Part shown: positions 8,375 to 15,784 of the stretch, piece by piece
Layout: every line of letters begins with the position of its first letter
Numbering within the stretch: the stretch's first letter is position 1
IMG/VR virus record: IMGVR_UViG_3300006101_000074
Location: 1 to 22,857 of that record
Direction: 5' to 3' (one strand)
Source of the DNA: a virus
Length of the DNA stretch: 22,857 nucleotides
Notes under the pieces: model-generated
What the model saw: only the letters and a program-made list of their open reading frames with translations
Database searches by the model: none
What the model was told of the DNA's origin: nothing
Translations under genes and position numbers: made by a program

Positions 8375-8544
8375 GTCATAACACTCTAGACAATTATTAT
8401 CAAACTGTCTTTTCTCTTGCTCAGCATCATAAATATTCTTTAACAGAAATTGAAAATCTAATTGTTTTCGAACGAGACATATATATTGAACTTTTAACTG
8501 GATATCTTAGAGAACAAGAGGAAAGACAGAAACAACAAGGTTAG
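8362..8544 (+). CDS. -1 frame extension of gp26 (60 codons, no start codon of its own)
   Basis: In the -1 frame from base 8362 the sequence encodes 60 residues beginning YLALSHNTLDNYY and including SLAQHHKYSLTEIENLIVFE, RDIYIELLTGYLREQEER, ending at TAG 8542-8544, three bases before the next gene's ATG. The text is clearly protein-like (amphipathic, helical, acidic). The frame contains no ATG, GTG or TTG, and is closed upstream by a TGA at about 8322, so it cannot easily be translated alone. Fusion through the T7 site would give a 294-residue product. It occupies the place of T4 gp51, and resembles in logic the lambda gpG-gpGT tail chaperones. A miscounted homopolymer giving one continuous gene is the main alternative. 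Confidence 0.6.
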   Translation, partial: YLALSHNTLDNYYQTVFSLAQHHKYSLTEIENLIVFERDIYIELLTGYLREQEERQKQQG

Positions 8545-8547
8545 TGA

Positions 8548-10854
8548 ATGGCAAAGGCTCCAGGTAAGTTAGCGGGTTCTCTCGGTAATACCAAATACTA
8601 TTATACCAAAGATGGTAAGATCGTAGACGAAGCTGGCAAGCCAGTAAGCGATAAAATTGCTGTTGTTTTCGAACCTGCTCCTTCTGCTGCAACAGAACCA
8701 AAAATGGAAGATGTTTTTCCAGAAACATTTGCTGGCGGAAAGAAACAGAGAAAAACTCGTGCCTCAGTAGACACTGACAAAGAATCTTCTGAATATAAAA
8801 GAAATGCCCAAGAACTTAGAATGACGTTTGAAAACGTCGAAGATTTGTTACGTGATAATAACGTCATTCTAAAAGATCAGATTGTACTCCAGGAAAGATC
8901 ACTTGTACTACTTGAAGAAGTTGTACAAGCAATCAAGAACAAAACTGGTGGCGGTGGTGGGGGCAATTTACCTAATATAAAAAGTAGTTTAAATTTAAAA
9001 AATATCTATGGTAAAGTAGGTAACATTGCCAAGACAATGAATATTATGTCTGTTATGGCTGACATAAACAATCTTACCAAAGAAGATATTGAAAATAAAT
9101 TAAATCCTCCTGCAGATGATATTATGAGTCAACCAATGACAAAAGTTATTGGTGATTGGTGGTCTGGTGGAAAACAAGACGATGCAGCAAGTTTACAACC
9201 AAAAACTACTCTTAGCGTTGCTCCTGGTAGCGAAGGTAAAGATACAGCAGCATTAGTAGCTGAAATGACTGCACGTGCAGAAGCAGCAAAAAACGATGCA
9301 GGAACAAAAACAAACGGAACAAAACAAACTGCCGCTGTTACTGCTGCCGCTGCAGCAAAGGTCCAATCAAAAAATACATTGACATTTAAAGGTGATGAAT
9401 TAAAATTCATTGCTGATAAACTCACATTCGATGTTCAAACATTAAAAATTGAATCGAAAACAGCACCACAGAATAACCAACAAGCAGGCGCACCTGCTGC
9501 ACCTACGCCAGCAGCACCTGGAACTGGTGGTCCAAATGCATTAGGTAATGGTCCTGGACCACAACAAAGTGGTGTTGTTAATACTCCAGGCGGAACAGCT
9601 GCTCCTGATAGATCAAGAAACCTTGGCAATCCAGCATTTACTGGAAACACTGGAGCTGGAACTACTGGTCCTTCATTTGCAGGCATGGGCGCTGGCGGCG
9701 GACAACCACTTAAGTTAGGAAGATCAGCAGTTAATCCACAAGAAATGTATAGCTACCTACGTTCAAAGGGTGTTGATCATGAACACGCTGTTGGTATGCT
9801 TGCTAACGTACAGGCAGAATCAAATTTCAATAGTTCTTCTATTGGCGATAATGGAACGAGCGGTGGTTTGTTCCAACACCATAATGAACGTTTTGCAGCA
9901 ATGAAAAGAGCAGCTGGACCAGATTGGAATAAAAATTGGAAAGGTCAAATTGATTATGCTCTAACAGAACCAGAAACTAAAAAATATTTAAAAAGACAAG
10001 TTGGTTCTGGTCAAGAAGCAGCAAGATATTTTGTCGGCGATTTCGAAAAACCAAAATATGCGGCTGCAGCAATGCAAGCTCGCGCTGGTATGGCTGGTAA
10101 TTTCGAAACTTTCTCTACTTCAACAGCAGCTACAGCTCCAGTTCCTGTAGCTGCTGCAACAACACCAGCACCAGCAGCAACAGCGACTGCTAAACCTGCA
10201 GTTGGTTCTGGTCGCGGTAGTGGTGAAGCTGAAATGGCTCAACGTCATGCTGACTCTGTTGGTGGTGGTCGTGGTAACATTGTCGAAAAAGATGGTGAAA
10301 GAGCTGCAGCCAATAGAGTGTGGCAAAAAGATTATAAGGGTCGTGAAGGTCAGTGGGTTCGTGAAGGACGTAATACACATTTTATTGCACGAGCTGATAT
10401 TGAAGCGCAAGAACAATCTAAAAATGTTGAAGAAGATACAAGAGCAAAATATATCGAAGAAGCAAGATCTAATGCAGCTAAAACAACTAATCCATTAGCT
10501 CTTGGAAATGCTAAGATGGAAGCAGCGATACAAACTGCTAAGTTAGAAGAATCAAAACCAAAGTATTCTGCTGGCGCTCTTGCTATGGGAATGATACCAC
10601 CATCATCACTTGGTGTGCCTCCAAATCCTGGAAGAGGTTCTGGAGCATACCGAGAACAAGCTGGTGAACGTGAAAAATATCAAAAAACAAGTAAGAAAAA
10701 TAACCGTCTAGACCATGAAACGCCAAAGACAGTTGCTCCTGGTGGAGATATGATGTCTAATGCAGCCAACAAACATCCATATCTACCAATCGCTGCAGCT
10801 ATGGGTCTTCTTGCTGCTGCAGTTGGTATTGCTGCAATGAGAGGACACAGATAA
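8548..10854 (+). CDS. Large tail/baseplate protein with phage-tail lysozyme domain (768 aa)
   Basis: Modular protein. Residues 75-135 form a helical/coiled-coil segment (DLLRDNNVILKDQIVLQERS) followed by a Gly run. Residues 270-305 form a short beta segment (LTFKGDELKFIADKLTFDVQ). A Pro/Ala/Gly-rich linker spans about 310-390. Residues about 397-520 match the phage-tail lysozyme family: YLRSKGVDHEHAVGMLANVQ, then AESNFN with Glu424 as the likely catalytic acid, GTSGGLFQHHNERF, and AARYFVGDFEKP. A low-complexity region follows and the last ~25 residues form a hydrophobic helix (PYLPIAAAMGLLAAAVGIAA). Directly after gp26 with AAGG seven bases from ATG. It probably cuts peptidoglycan during infection, and by position could also be the tape measure or hub. 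Confidence 0.85.
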   Translation: MAKAPGKLAGSLGNTKYYYTKDGKIVDEAGKPVSDKIAVVFEPAPSAATEPKMEDVFPETFAGGKKQRKTRASVDTDKESSEYKRNAQELRMTFENVEDLLRDNNVILKDQIVLQERSLVLLEEVVQAIKNKTGGGGGGNLPNIKSSLNLKNIYGKVGNIAKTMNIMSVMADINNLTKEDIENKLNPPADDIMSQPMTKVIGDWWSGGKQDDAASLQPKTTLSVAPGSEGKDTAALVAEMTARAEAAKNDAGTKTNGTKQTAAVTAAAAAKVQSKNTLTFKGDELKFIADKLTFDVQTLKIESKTAPQNNQQAGAPAAPTPAAPGTGGPNALGNGPGPQQSGVVNTPGGTAAPDRSRNLGNPAFTGNTGAGTTGPSFAGMGAGGGQPLKLGRSAVNPQEMYSYLRSKGVDHEHAVGMLANVQAESNFNSSSIGDNGTSGGLFQHHNERFAAMKRAAGPDWNKNWKGQIDYALTEPETKKYLKRQVGSGQEAARYFVGDFEKPKYAAAAMQARAGMAGNFETFSTSTAATAPVPVAAATTPAPAATATAKPAVGSGRGSGEAEMAQRHADSVGGGRGNIVEKDGERAAANRVWQKDYKGREGQWVREGRNTHFIARADIEAQEQSKNVEEDTRAKYIEEARSNAAKTTNPLALGNAKMEAAIQTAKLEESKPKYSAGALAMGMIPPSSLGVPPNPGRGSGAYREQAGEREKYQKTSKKNNRLDHETPKTVAPGGDMMSNAANKHPYLPIAAAMGLLAAAVGIAAMRGHR

Positions 10855-10855
10855 T

Positions 10856-12865
10856 ATGGGTATTATCAACGGATTAACAGATTATCTTGTTAAAAGAGAA
10901 ACATCGGCTAATCAACCTAAAAAAAATCTCAAGAAAGCATTTCCTGAGACATATAAAACTAATACAAAATCAAGAACCGCTAAGAAGGTAAACAAGCCTA
11001 GTGCAATTTCTGATTCTGTTGATACGCTCAGTGAATCTGTTAAAATAACAAACAGTGTTTTGGTTAATATCGCTGAAATACAAACACAACAGAATGTTAT
11101 TCTTGGTGAATTGATCAACGCTATTCATGATATGAAATCATATCAGAAAGGTTTCTTTGAAAACCTTCTTGATGATATGAGCATGCCAAATATTCCTGAA
11201 AAGGAAAAGATAAAACCAAAGGAAGTTGGTGAAGGTAAAGGCAAGCCAAAAACTGTAAAGACGAAACCAGGATTCAAATATAATGAAAAAACTCAAAGAT
11301 ATCATGAGGTCAAACCTGATGGTAAAATGGGTAAGATGGTCACTGAAGAAACAGCGACAGGTGTTCCAAAAGCTGGTAAGCCAGTTGGTCCTCCTGTTGA
11401 ATCTACTGGTGCTTCTAAAATGGCTAAATTCAGTCGACTTGGTGGTGCAGCCATGGCGGGCGCTGGTGGTGCACTTGCAGGTTATGAAGAATATCAACAG
11501 AGCGGTAATCTAGGTAAAGCAACTGCAGTTGGTGCAGGTTCTGCTGTTGGTGGATGGGCTGGTGCAGAATCTGGCGCTATTCTTGGTGCTACTATTGGTG
11601 CTGCTGGTGGTCCGTTTGCTTGGCTAACAATTCCGCTCGGTGGTATCATTGGTGGTGTTGCTGGTGGCATTGGTGGATCAATGGCAGGTGAATCTATTGC
11701 CAGAACAGGTTATGATTACATAGCTGGTGAAGATCCTAAAAAACCAAATGATGCGAAACCAACTGAAGTTAATAAAGACGGTAGCAAAGTTTATTCTGGC
11801 GACATATTAAGTTTTGAAGGTAAAGAAATAACATTTACCGCAAATGAGATGATACTCAGAACAACTGAATTATTGATCAATGGAGCTAGTTCCGAATCAT
11901 TTAGTAATGGTGGTGCAGATTTAAGTTCTGTTGCAACACCTACTGTCAATGCAGGAACTGATCAAGGCGAACAAGTTAATTTAGATTTAGTTGACATTAC
12001 TACTTCTTCTGGTAGAAAAGCAAAAGTTAATAGAGCTTATGCTGCTAATTTCCAAGGATTTATTAATGAACTTGAAGCTACTGGTTATAAAATTAACAGC
12101 ATTGGTGGATATGCAAACAGAGCAAATGTTAATAATCCATCGGTAAAGAGCTATCATGCTCTTGGTGCTGCGATTGATATTAATCCAGGATCTAATCCAA
12201 ATGGTTCAACAAGAACAGATCTACCACCACAGACTGCTGCGATAGCCGCAAAATATGGTCTTGGATGGGGTATGAATTGGAGATCTGTTAAAGATCCGAT
12301 GCATTTTTCTATTGCTAAATCTGAACAAGGTAGTGTGAATATTTCTCGTACTGGTTTTATGTCAGGTGAAGTACAAGGCGGTGCTGCAACTGGTGGTAAT
12401 GGTGCTCAACAACAACCAAAAACTCAAGCAGCACCACCAGTTACTGCAAGTAGCCAAGCGCCAGCACAAACACCAACAACTTCTGCAACTCCACCAGCAG
12501 CTGTTCCAGCACCTGCACCACAAGCAGCTCCACCTGCTCCTGCTGCAACTCCTGTTGCTTCAGCTCCACCACCTGCTCCTGCTGCAACTCCTGTTGCTTC
12601 AGCTCCACCACCTGCTCCTGTTGCCCCAGCTCCGATGCCTGTTAATGAACCAAAAACTGCACCTCCGCCACCACCACGCAGACCAAGTAATATTGTTACT
12701 TCAACAAATGGTCCATCAACTCAACAGAGCACAGTAACACCATCAGCTAGAAGTAATAAACAACCAGCTGTATCATCTGATAAAGATAAAGTATCAGAAC
12801 AATCTGCACTAATGTCGTTACCATCGACAGTATTATTAGGACATTATTTAACTGCTGCCGCATAA
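10856..12865 (+). CDS. Large tail protein with M15 (VanY/endolysin-type) peptidase domain (669 aa)
   Basis: Begins one base after the preceding stop. Residues 45-105 are helical (LVNIAEIQTQQNVILGELIN), residues about 185-280 an apolar Gly/Ala-rich stretch with several GxxxG repeats, residues 313-345 a beta segment (DILSFEGKEITFTANEMI), and residues about 370-490 an M15 zinc peptidase: SYHALGAAIDINPG supplies His434 and Asp441, WGMNWRSVKDPMHF supplies His483. The C-terminal 150 residues are Pro/Ala-rich with a 13-residue tandem repeat. Members of M15 cleave peptide cross-links in peptidoglycan. The helical and beta modules resemble those of the lysozyme-bearing neighbour. Virion-associated wall peptidase is more likely than a free endolysin given size and linkers. 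Confidence 0.85.
   Translation: MGIINGLTDYLVKRETSANQPKKNLKKAFPETYKTNTKSRTAKKVNKPSAISDSVDTLSESVKITNSVLVNIAEIQTQQNVILGELINAIHDMKSYQKGFFENLLDDMSMPNIPEKEKIKPKEVGEGKGKPKTVKTKPGFKYNEKTQRYHEVKPDGKMGKMVTEETATGVPKAGKPVGPPVESTGASKMAKFSRLGGAAMAGAGGALAGYEEYQQSGNLGKATAVGAGSAVGGWAGAESGAILGATIGAAGGPFAWLTIPLGGIIGGVAGGIGGSMAGESIARTGYDYIAGEDPKKPNDAKPTEVNKDGSKVYSGDILSFEGKEITFTANEMILRTTELLINGASSESFSNGGADLSSVATPTVNAGTDQGEQVNLDLVDITTSSGRKAKVNRAYAANFQGFINELEATGYKINSIGGYANRANVNNPSVKSYHALGAAIDINPGSNPNGSTRTDLPPQTAAIAAKYGLGWGMNWRSVKDPMHFSIAKSEQGSVNISRTGFMSGEVQGGAATGGNGAQQQPKTQAAPPVTASSQAPAQTPTTSATPPAAVPAPAPQAAPPAPAATPVASAPPPAPAATPVASAPPPAPVAPAPMPVNEPKTAPPPPPRRPSNIVTSTNGPSTQQSTVTPSARSNKQPAVSSDKDKVSEQSALMSLPSTVLLGHYLTAAA
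12527..12628 (+). repeat. 39-bp tandem repeat encoding a Pro/Ala 13-residue unit
   Basis: Two and a half near-identical copies (12527-12562, missing one codon; 12563-12601 complete; 12602-12628 partial). Each encodes PPPAPAATPVASA. It lies in the C-terminal linker of the M15 protein and would vary in copy number by slippage. Confidence 0.85.
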
Positions 12866-12879
12866 TAAGGAATAATAAA

Positions 12880-13410
12880 ATGGCTAAATTCGGTAAATCA
12901 ATCGTGAGTGATGAAGACACAGTTCCTGTCGCTACACCTACAATTCCTACTCCACCACCTGCGCCTGCACCAGTTGCAGCTGCACCAAGCGTCACTGTTG
13001 TTGATATTAATAACAATAACAATAATGGACAATCTTCTGTCATGGCACAACAAACTGTGCAAATGGCATCTGTCCAAGCAACTGCACAGGCGCAAGCTTC
13101 TGTTGGATTGGCAGATGTTTCTCTTGATAAAGAGATTGTTGAGAATCAATTAGAAAAACAAGATGAACATTGGATGAAAGCATATTGGAGACCAGCAATG
13201 GGCTGGCTCTATATGTTAATGTGTTTCTGTGACTTCATTGCATTTCCAATTCTATCAATGTTTTTACCATTAATCACCAAACTTCCATACGTTGCTTGGC
13301 AGTCATTAACTCTAAGCAATGGTGGAATGATTCACCTATCAATGGGCGCCATTCTTGGTGTAGCCGCATATTCTCGCGGACAGGAAAAAATGAAGAGCAT
13401 GGGACAATAA
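12880..13410 (+). CDS. Holin-like membrane protein (3-TM holin type)
   Basis: A 176-residue protein. Residues 1-95 are Pro/Ala/Val-rich and then Gln-rich, probably disordered, and include a run of five Asn. From about residue 100 it carries the pattern YWRPAMGWLYMLMC, a long apolar stretch (about 107-135), then LTLSNGGMIHLSMGAILGVAAYSR (about 145-168) and a short basic tail. The WRP…GW and NGG…H…GAILG elements are what I associate with the 3-TM holin superfamily of alphaproteobacterial phages and gene transfer agents. AAGGA is nine bases before the ATG. Last gene of the plus operon, after the two wall-cutting tail proteins. The long N-terminal extension is unusual for a holin. Confidence 0.7.
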   Translation: MAKFGKSIVSDEDTVPVATPTIPTPPPAPAPVAAAPSVTVVDINNNNNNGQSSVMAQQTVQMASVQATAQAQASVGLADVSLDKEIVENQLEKQDEHWMKAYWRPAMGWLYMLMCFCDFIAFPILSMFLPLITKLPYVAWQSLTLSNGGMIHLSMGAILGVAAYSRGQEKMKSMGQ

Positions 13411-13437
13411 AAAAAGGGGAGCGATTAAGCTCCCCTT
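13411..13437. terminator. Bidirectional terminator between holin-like gene and gp32
   Basis: Perfect nine-base-pair hairpin AAGGGGAGC / GCTCCCCTT (13414-13422 with 13429-13437, six-base loop). On the minus strand the hairpin is followed by six Ts, an excellent intrinsic terminator for gp32. On the plus strand it follows the holin-like stop directly but the trailing T-run is poor, so it works best for gp32. Confidence 0.85.
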
Positions 13438-13442
13438 AAGTT

Positions 13443-14381
13443 CTATTCGTTAGCAATCTTCTGGAAGTACGACATAGTCTCATCGTCTTCGTCGTCATCA
13501 AACTTAGGTGCTGCCTTCTTCAAAGAAGGTGCAGCAGCTGCTGGTGCAGACCAAGGAAGATCTTCATCCTCTGCAGTAGAAACCGTAGCTGCCTTGGCAC
13601 GTGCCGCAGCAGGGGTAACACCGAGAGTTGAACCATCAATACCAAGAACCTTATTCAGCTTGCCCTTAAGCTCTTCATATGACTTGAAGTTCGAAGGAGC
13701 AAGGAATGCCTGAAGTGAATGGGTCTTCTTCCAAACCTTCTCCATTTCATCATCGTTACCAAACAAAGGAGAAGTGCCAGCAAACTCAGACTTATCGTAG
13801 TTACGATATCCTTCGACATTACGGATCTTGAGCTTGAAGTTAGCACCATCCCAAAGATCGAATGGGTTCAAAGGCTTCTCATCAGCAAACTGAGGATTCA
13901 TAGCCTCATTGAGCTTATCGAAAAGCTTCTTGCCATACTTGAACAAGAACACCTTACCTTCATTCTCAGGATTCTGCTGATCAGTGATGATGTAAACATT
14001 GCTGATAAAATTAAGCTTGCGCTTCTGCTTTCGTGCAATTTCCTTATCGGACTCAATACCACTGTTCCAAAGCTGAGTATTTAGCTCTCCAACGGGATCC
14101 TGCTTGCCGATAGTGGTGAGTGAATTTTCGATATACCAAGAGCCAGTCGGACCCTTGAAGCCATGCTCAAACATGCGGATGAACGGGACATCTTCGTCAC
14201 CGGGAGCAGGGAGAAAGCGAATAACGGCATAACCGTTGCCTGCCTTATCAACTGCAGGATACCAGAAGCGATCATCGCCCTTCTTTGAATCCTGATTACC
14301 ATTTAGCTTGGTGAGTTCGGCAGTAAGAGACTCGAGGGACTTCTTACCAGACATAGCCTTAAGCTTAGAAAAATCTACCAT
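13443..14381 (-). CDS. 32: gp32-like single-stranded DNA-binding protein
   Basis: A 312-residue T4 gp32 relative that coats single-stranded DNA during replication, recombination and repair. Order of elements: short basic N-terminus (VDFSKLKAMSGKKS) equivalent to the cooperativity domain with its K/S-rich LAST motif; OB-fold core with VIRFLPAPGDEDVPFIRMFE, WYIENSLTTIGKQDP, KRKLNFISNVYIITD and KVFLFKYGKKLFDKL; C-terminal Ala-rich linker and acidic tail (FDDDEDDETMSYFQ) that in T4 recruits partner proteins. I start at ATG 14381 (GGAGA six to seven bases upstream). The protein has no cysteine, so T4's zinc site is absent. It has both a host-type and a late-type promoter upstream. Confidence 0.93.
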   Translation of the reverse strand: MVDFSKLKAMSGKKSLESLTAELTKLNGNQDSKKGDDRFWYPAVDKAGNGYAVIRFLPAPGDEDVPFIRMFEHGFKGPTGSWYIENSLTTIGKQDPVGELNTQLWNSGIESDKEIARKQKRKLNFISNVYIITDQQNPENEGKVFLFKYGKKLFDKLNEAMNPQFADEKPLNPFDLWDGANFKLKIRNVEGYRNYDKSEFAGTSPLFGNDDEMEKVWKKTHSLQAFLAPSNFKSYEELKGKLNKVLGIDGSTLGVTPAAARAKAATVSTAEDEDLPWSAPAAAAPSLKKAAPKFDDDEDDETMSYFQKIANE

Positions 14382-14445
14382 TTGTATTCTCCGTATTGTT
14401 AATATTGACATTATTGTCTTGTTGGACTGTTTCAGCGCCCAACAT

Positions 14446-14453
14446 TATTTATA
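14446..14453 (-). promoter_or_regulatory. T4-type late promoter upstream of gp32
   Basis: Exact TATAAATA on the minus strand, 64 bases upstream of the gp32 start. It lies downstream of the sigma70-type promoter, so gp32 would be transcribed early and late. Confidence 0.65.
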
Positions 14454-14476
14454 AAACTTATTCGCTTTATTATCAT

Positions 14477-14505
14477 ATAATAGCTTATTTAATGACAAAA
14501 GTCAA
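14477..14505 (-). promoter_or_regulatory. Sigma70-type promoter upstream of gp32
   Basis: Minus strand: TTGACT (14505-14500), 17-base spacer, TATTAT (14482-14477). The -35 hexamer is part of a short inverted repeat, TGAC-AAAA-GTCA on the plus strand. The -35 and spacing match the two early promoters at 20878-20906 and 22810-22838. Confidence 0.65.
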
Positions 14506-14517
14506 CTAAATAATAAT

Positions 14518-14585
14518 GTCCATCGCGGATCCCCCAATCCCATGGACTCTATCGCTAACAAGGAGCAACAGCATGGATATTTATG
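14518..14585 (+). repeat. Shared 5' leader, copy A
   Basis: Matches copy B (17195-17265) in ordered blocks at the same offsets: GTC, TCGCG (+5), CCAAT (+16), GACTCTAT (+27/28), ACAAGGAG (+40/41), ACAGC before the ATG, then ATATTTAT inside codons 2-4. Includes the ribosome-binding site of the zinc-finger gene. Confidence 0.8.
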
Positions 14586-14944
14586 ATCCCCTTTCGAAAG
14601 CATTAGGTTTAACGCCAATGCATTCTACTTACGATATTTCTTCGTATAGTTCAGAAGATATAAAAACGATAAACTCAGAAACTGCTAGAAAATTGCAATT
14701 ACTAAGATCAGATGCAGGAGAACATCAATGGTCTGGTGATGGTTCTTTTCAAAGAAAAATTCAGTTAGAGAGAGTTTTAAAAAACACCCATCCATTTCAA
14801 GGAAACCATGAATATTGGAAAATGGGCGCTGCTAGTATAAATCATCCTTCTAAAACTAAATCAGTTTGTCCTCATTGTGGAAAAATTGGACAAACTTCTA
14901 ATATGAAACGCTACCATTTTAACAATTGTAGCCGAATCAGCTGA
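14573..14944 (+). CDS. Small zinc-finger protein, probable remnant or accessory of a homing endonuclease
   Basis: A 123-residue protein encoded against the gp32/gp59 genes and lying between them. Its C-terminus carries CPHCGKIGQTSNMKRYHFNN-C, a C2-x-HC finger common in phage homing-endonuclease genes. I see no GIY-YIG, HNH or LAGLIDADG catalytic core, so it may be a decayed or trimmed endonuclease. The ATG at 14573 is chosen because AAGGAG lies eight bases upstream; an earlier in-frame ATG at 14516 lacks such a site. Its 55-base leader and first codons nearly match those of the GIY-YIG gene at 17253. In T4 the homing endonuclease SegG also sits between genes 32 and 59. Its 3' end overlaps gp59 convergently by eight bases. 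Confidence 0.75.
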   Translation: MDIYDPLSKALGLTPMHSTYDISSYSSEDIKTINSETARKLQLLRSDAGEHQWSGDGSFQRKIQLERVLKNTHPFQGNHEYWKMGAASINHPSKTKSVCPHCGKIGQTSNMKRYHFNNCSRIS

Positions 14945-15518
14945 ATTTGTCAATGACAATCTTTTTTACTTTTTCTCGATCATAATTTAAAAATGGTCGA
15001 TACTTGGCAATCTTTGTCAGGACTTCTCCAACGACTGGATCGTACTCATGCTTCTTGCTCCAGTGATTAGAACACTTCACTAGGTCAATGAGCATCACCA
15101 ATGTCTCGAAACTGATCTGCTTTTGCAAGAACAATTTCAATACATATGGGTGGCTGTTATCCTCTGCTCGGAAGTTCGAATCAAAATTTTCCTTAAGCTT
15201 GGACAATTCTTCTTTAAACAAATAAAGGAGAGACTGCTGACGCTTCTGCCAATCATTATAGATCTGCTTCGAAGTGTCGCCATATGCAAGCTCTTTGATC
15301 CATGCTTTGCTATTCACGAGCAAATTAGAAACCATCAGACCACGAGGATCAGGATGTTTCGCTAGCTTCTGGAAATAGAGCTTGTCGTTTCTCTTCTCAA
15401 ATGTTTGGACTGTGGCATTACGTGTCTTACCATTGTACTTGAAATAATCGTAGGAAGGCAACGTAAAATGATTCTTGAGCGCCAAGTATTCTTGATAGCA
15501 TTCAAAAGCTGACATCAT
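14937..15518 (-). CDS. 59: gp59-like replicative helicase loader
   Basis: A 193-residue, helix-rich basic protein whose layout follows T4 gp59 (217 residues): YQEYLALKNHF…YDYFKYNGK, then FEKRNDKLYFQKLAK, a LMVSNLLVNSKAWIKEL segment, and C-terminal ISFETLVMLIDLV, YDPVVGEVLTKIAKYRPFLN and a final VIDKF helix. In T4 gp59 binds fork DNA and gp32 and loads the gp41 helicase; gene order 33-59-32 is also the T4 order. Two adjacent ATGs (15518 and 15515) are possible; the first overlaps the upstream stop as ATGA. The C-terminal eight bases overlap the opposing zinc-finger gene. Confidence 0.82.
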   Translation of the reverse strand: MMSAFECYQEYLALKNHFTLPSYDYFKYNGKTRNATVQTFEKRNDKLYFQKLAKHPDPRGLMVSNLLVNSKAWIKELAYGDTSKQIYNDWQKRQQSLLYLFKEELSKLKENFDSNFRAEDNSHPYVLKLFLQKQISFETLVMLIDLVKCSNHWSKKHEYDPVVGEVLTKIAKYRPFLNYDREKVKKIVIDKFS

Positions 15519-15784
15519 ACACTAACTTTGTTGTAATATTCTGCGAAAAATGCACCAAGCTCTTTTTCCATTTGAGGTCCAGCACCATTGTCAGACTTAT
15601 ATGTTAGATACAGCTGCCAGATCTTTTTGTCTAGATCAGCCATGTTATCAAAGGTAGAATGATTGATACCTTCCATAACAGTATAACCCTTATCTTCAAG
15701 ATAATCAACGATATCATCTTCTTCAAAATCACTGAGATGAACATCAACCTCTGTTTCTACGTATGCTGTAACACGCTTACCCAT
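15515..15784 (-). CDS. Small acidic protein of unknown function (89 aa)
   Basis: I do not recognise it. It begins with a GKRVTAYVETEVDVHLSDFE strand pair followed by EDDIVDYLEDKGYTV, an arrangement that looks like a small alpha/beta fold; the C-terminal half is helical and ends AFFAEYYNKVSV. The ATG overlaps the end of the SprT-like gene (eight bases) and its stop overlaps the gp59 start (ATGA), so the three are co-translated. Position beside gp59 suggests an early or replication role only by association. Confidence 0.8.
   Translation of the reverse strand: MGKRVTAYVETEVDVHLSDFEEDDIVDYLEDKGYTVMEGINHSTFDNMADLDKKIWQLYLTYKSDNGAGPQMEKELGAFFAEYYNKVSV

Noticed and set aside
8371-8544. Independent small gene downstream of gp26 (a separate gp51)
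   Set aside because: No ATG, GTG or TTG occurs in that frame after the upstream TGA, so only frameshifting or a sequence error can explain it.
12527-12628. CRISPR-like repeat array
   Set aside because: Repeats are direct, adjacent without spacers, and keep the reading frame of a Pro/Ala linker.
12366-12737. Plus-strand His/Leu/Gln-rich open frame
   Set aside because: It is an out-of-frame reading of the Pro/Ala repeat in the M15 protein gene; the repeat creates long open shadows.
10856-12865. Classic free endolysin
   Set aside because: Length, Gly-rich apolar region, linkers and likeness to the preceding tail protein fit a virion-associated enzyme better, though lysis use is not excluded.
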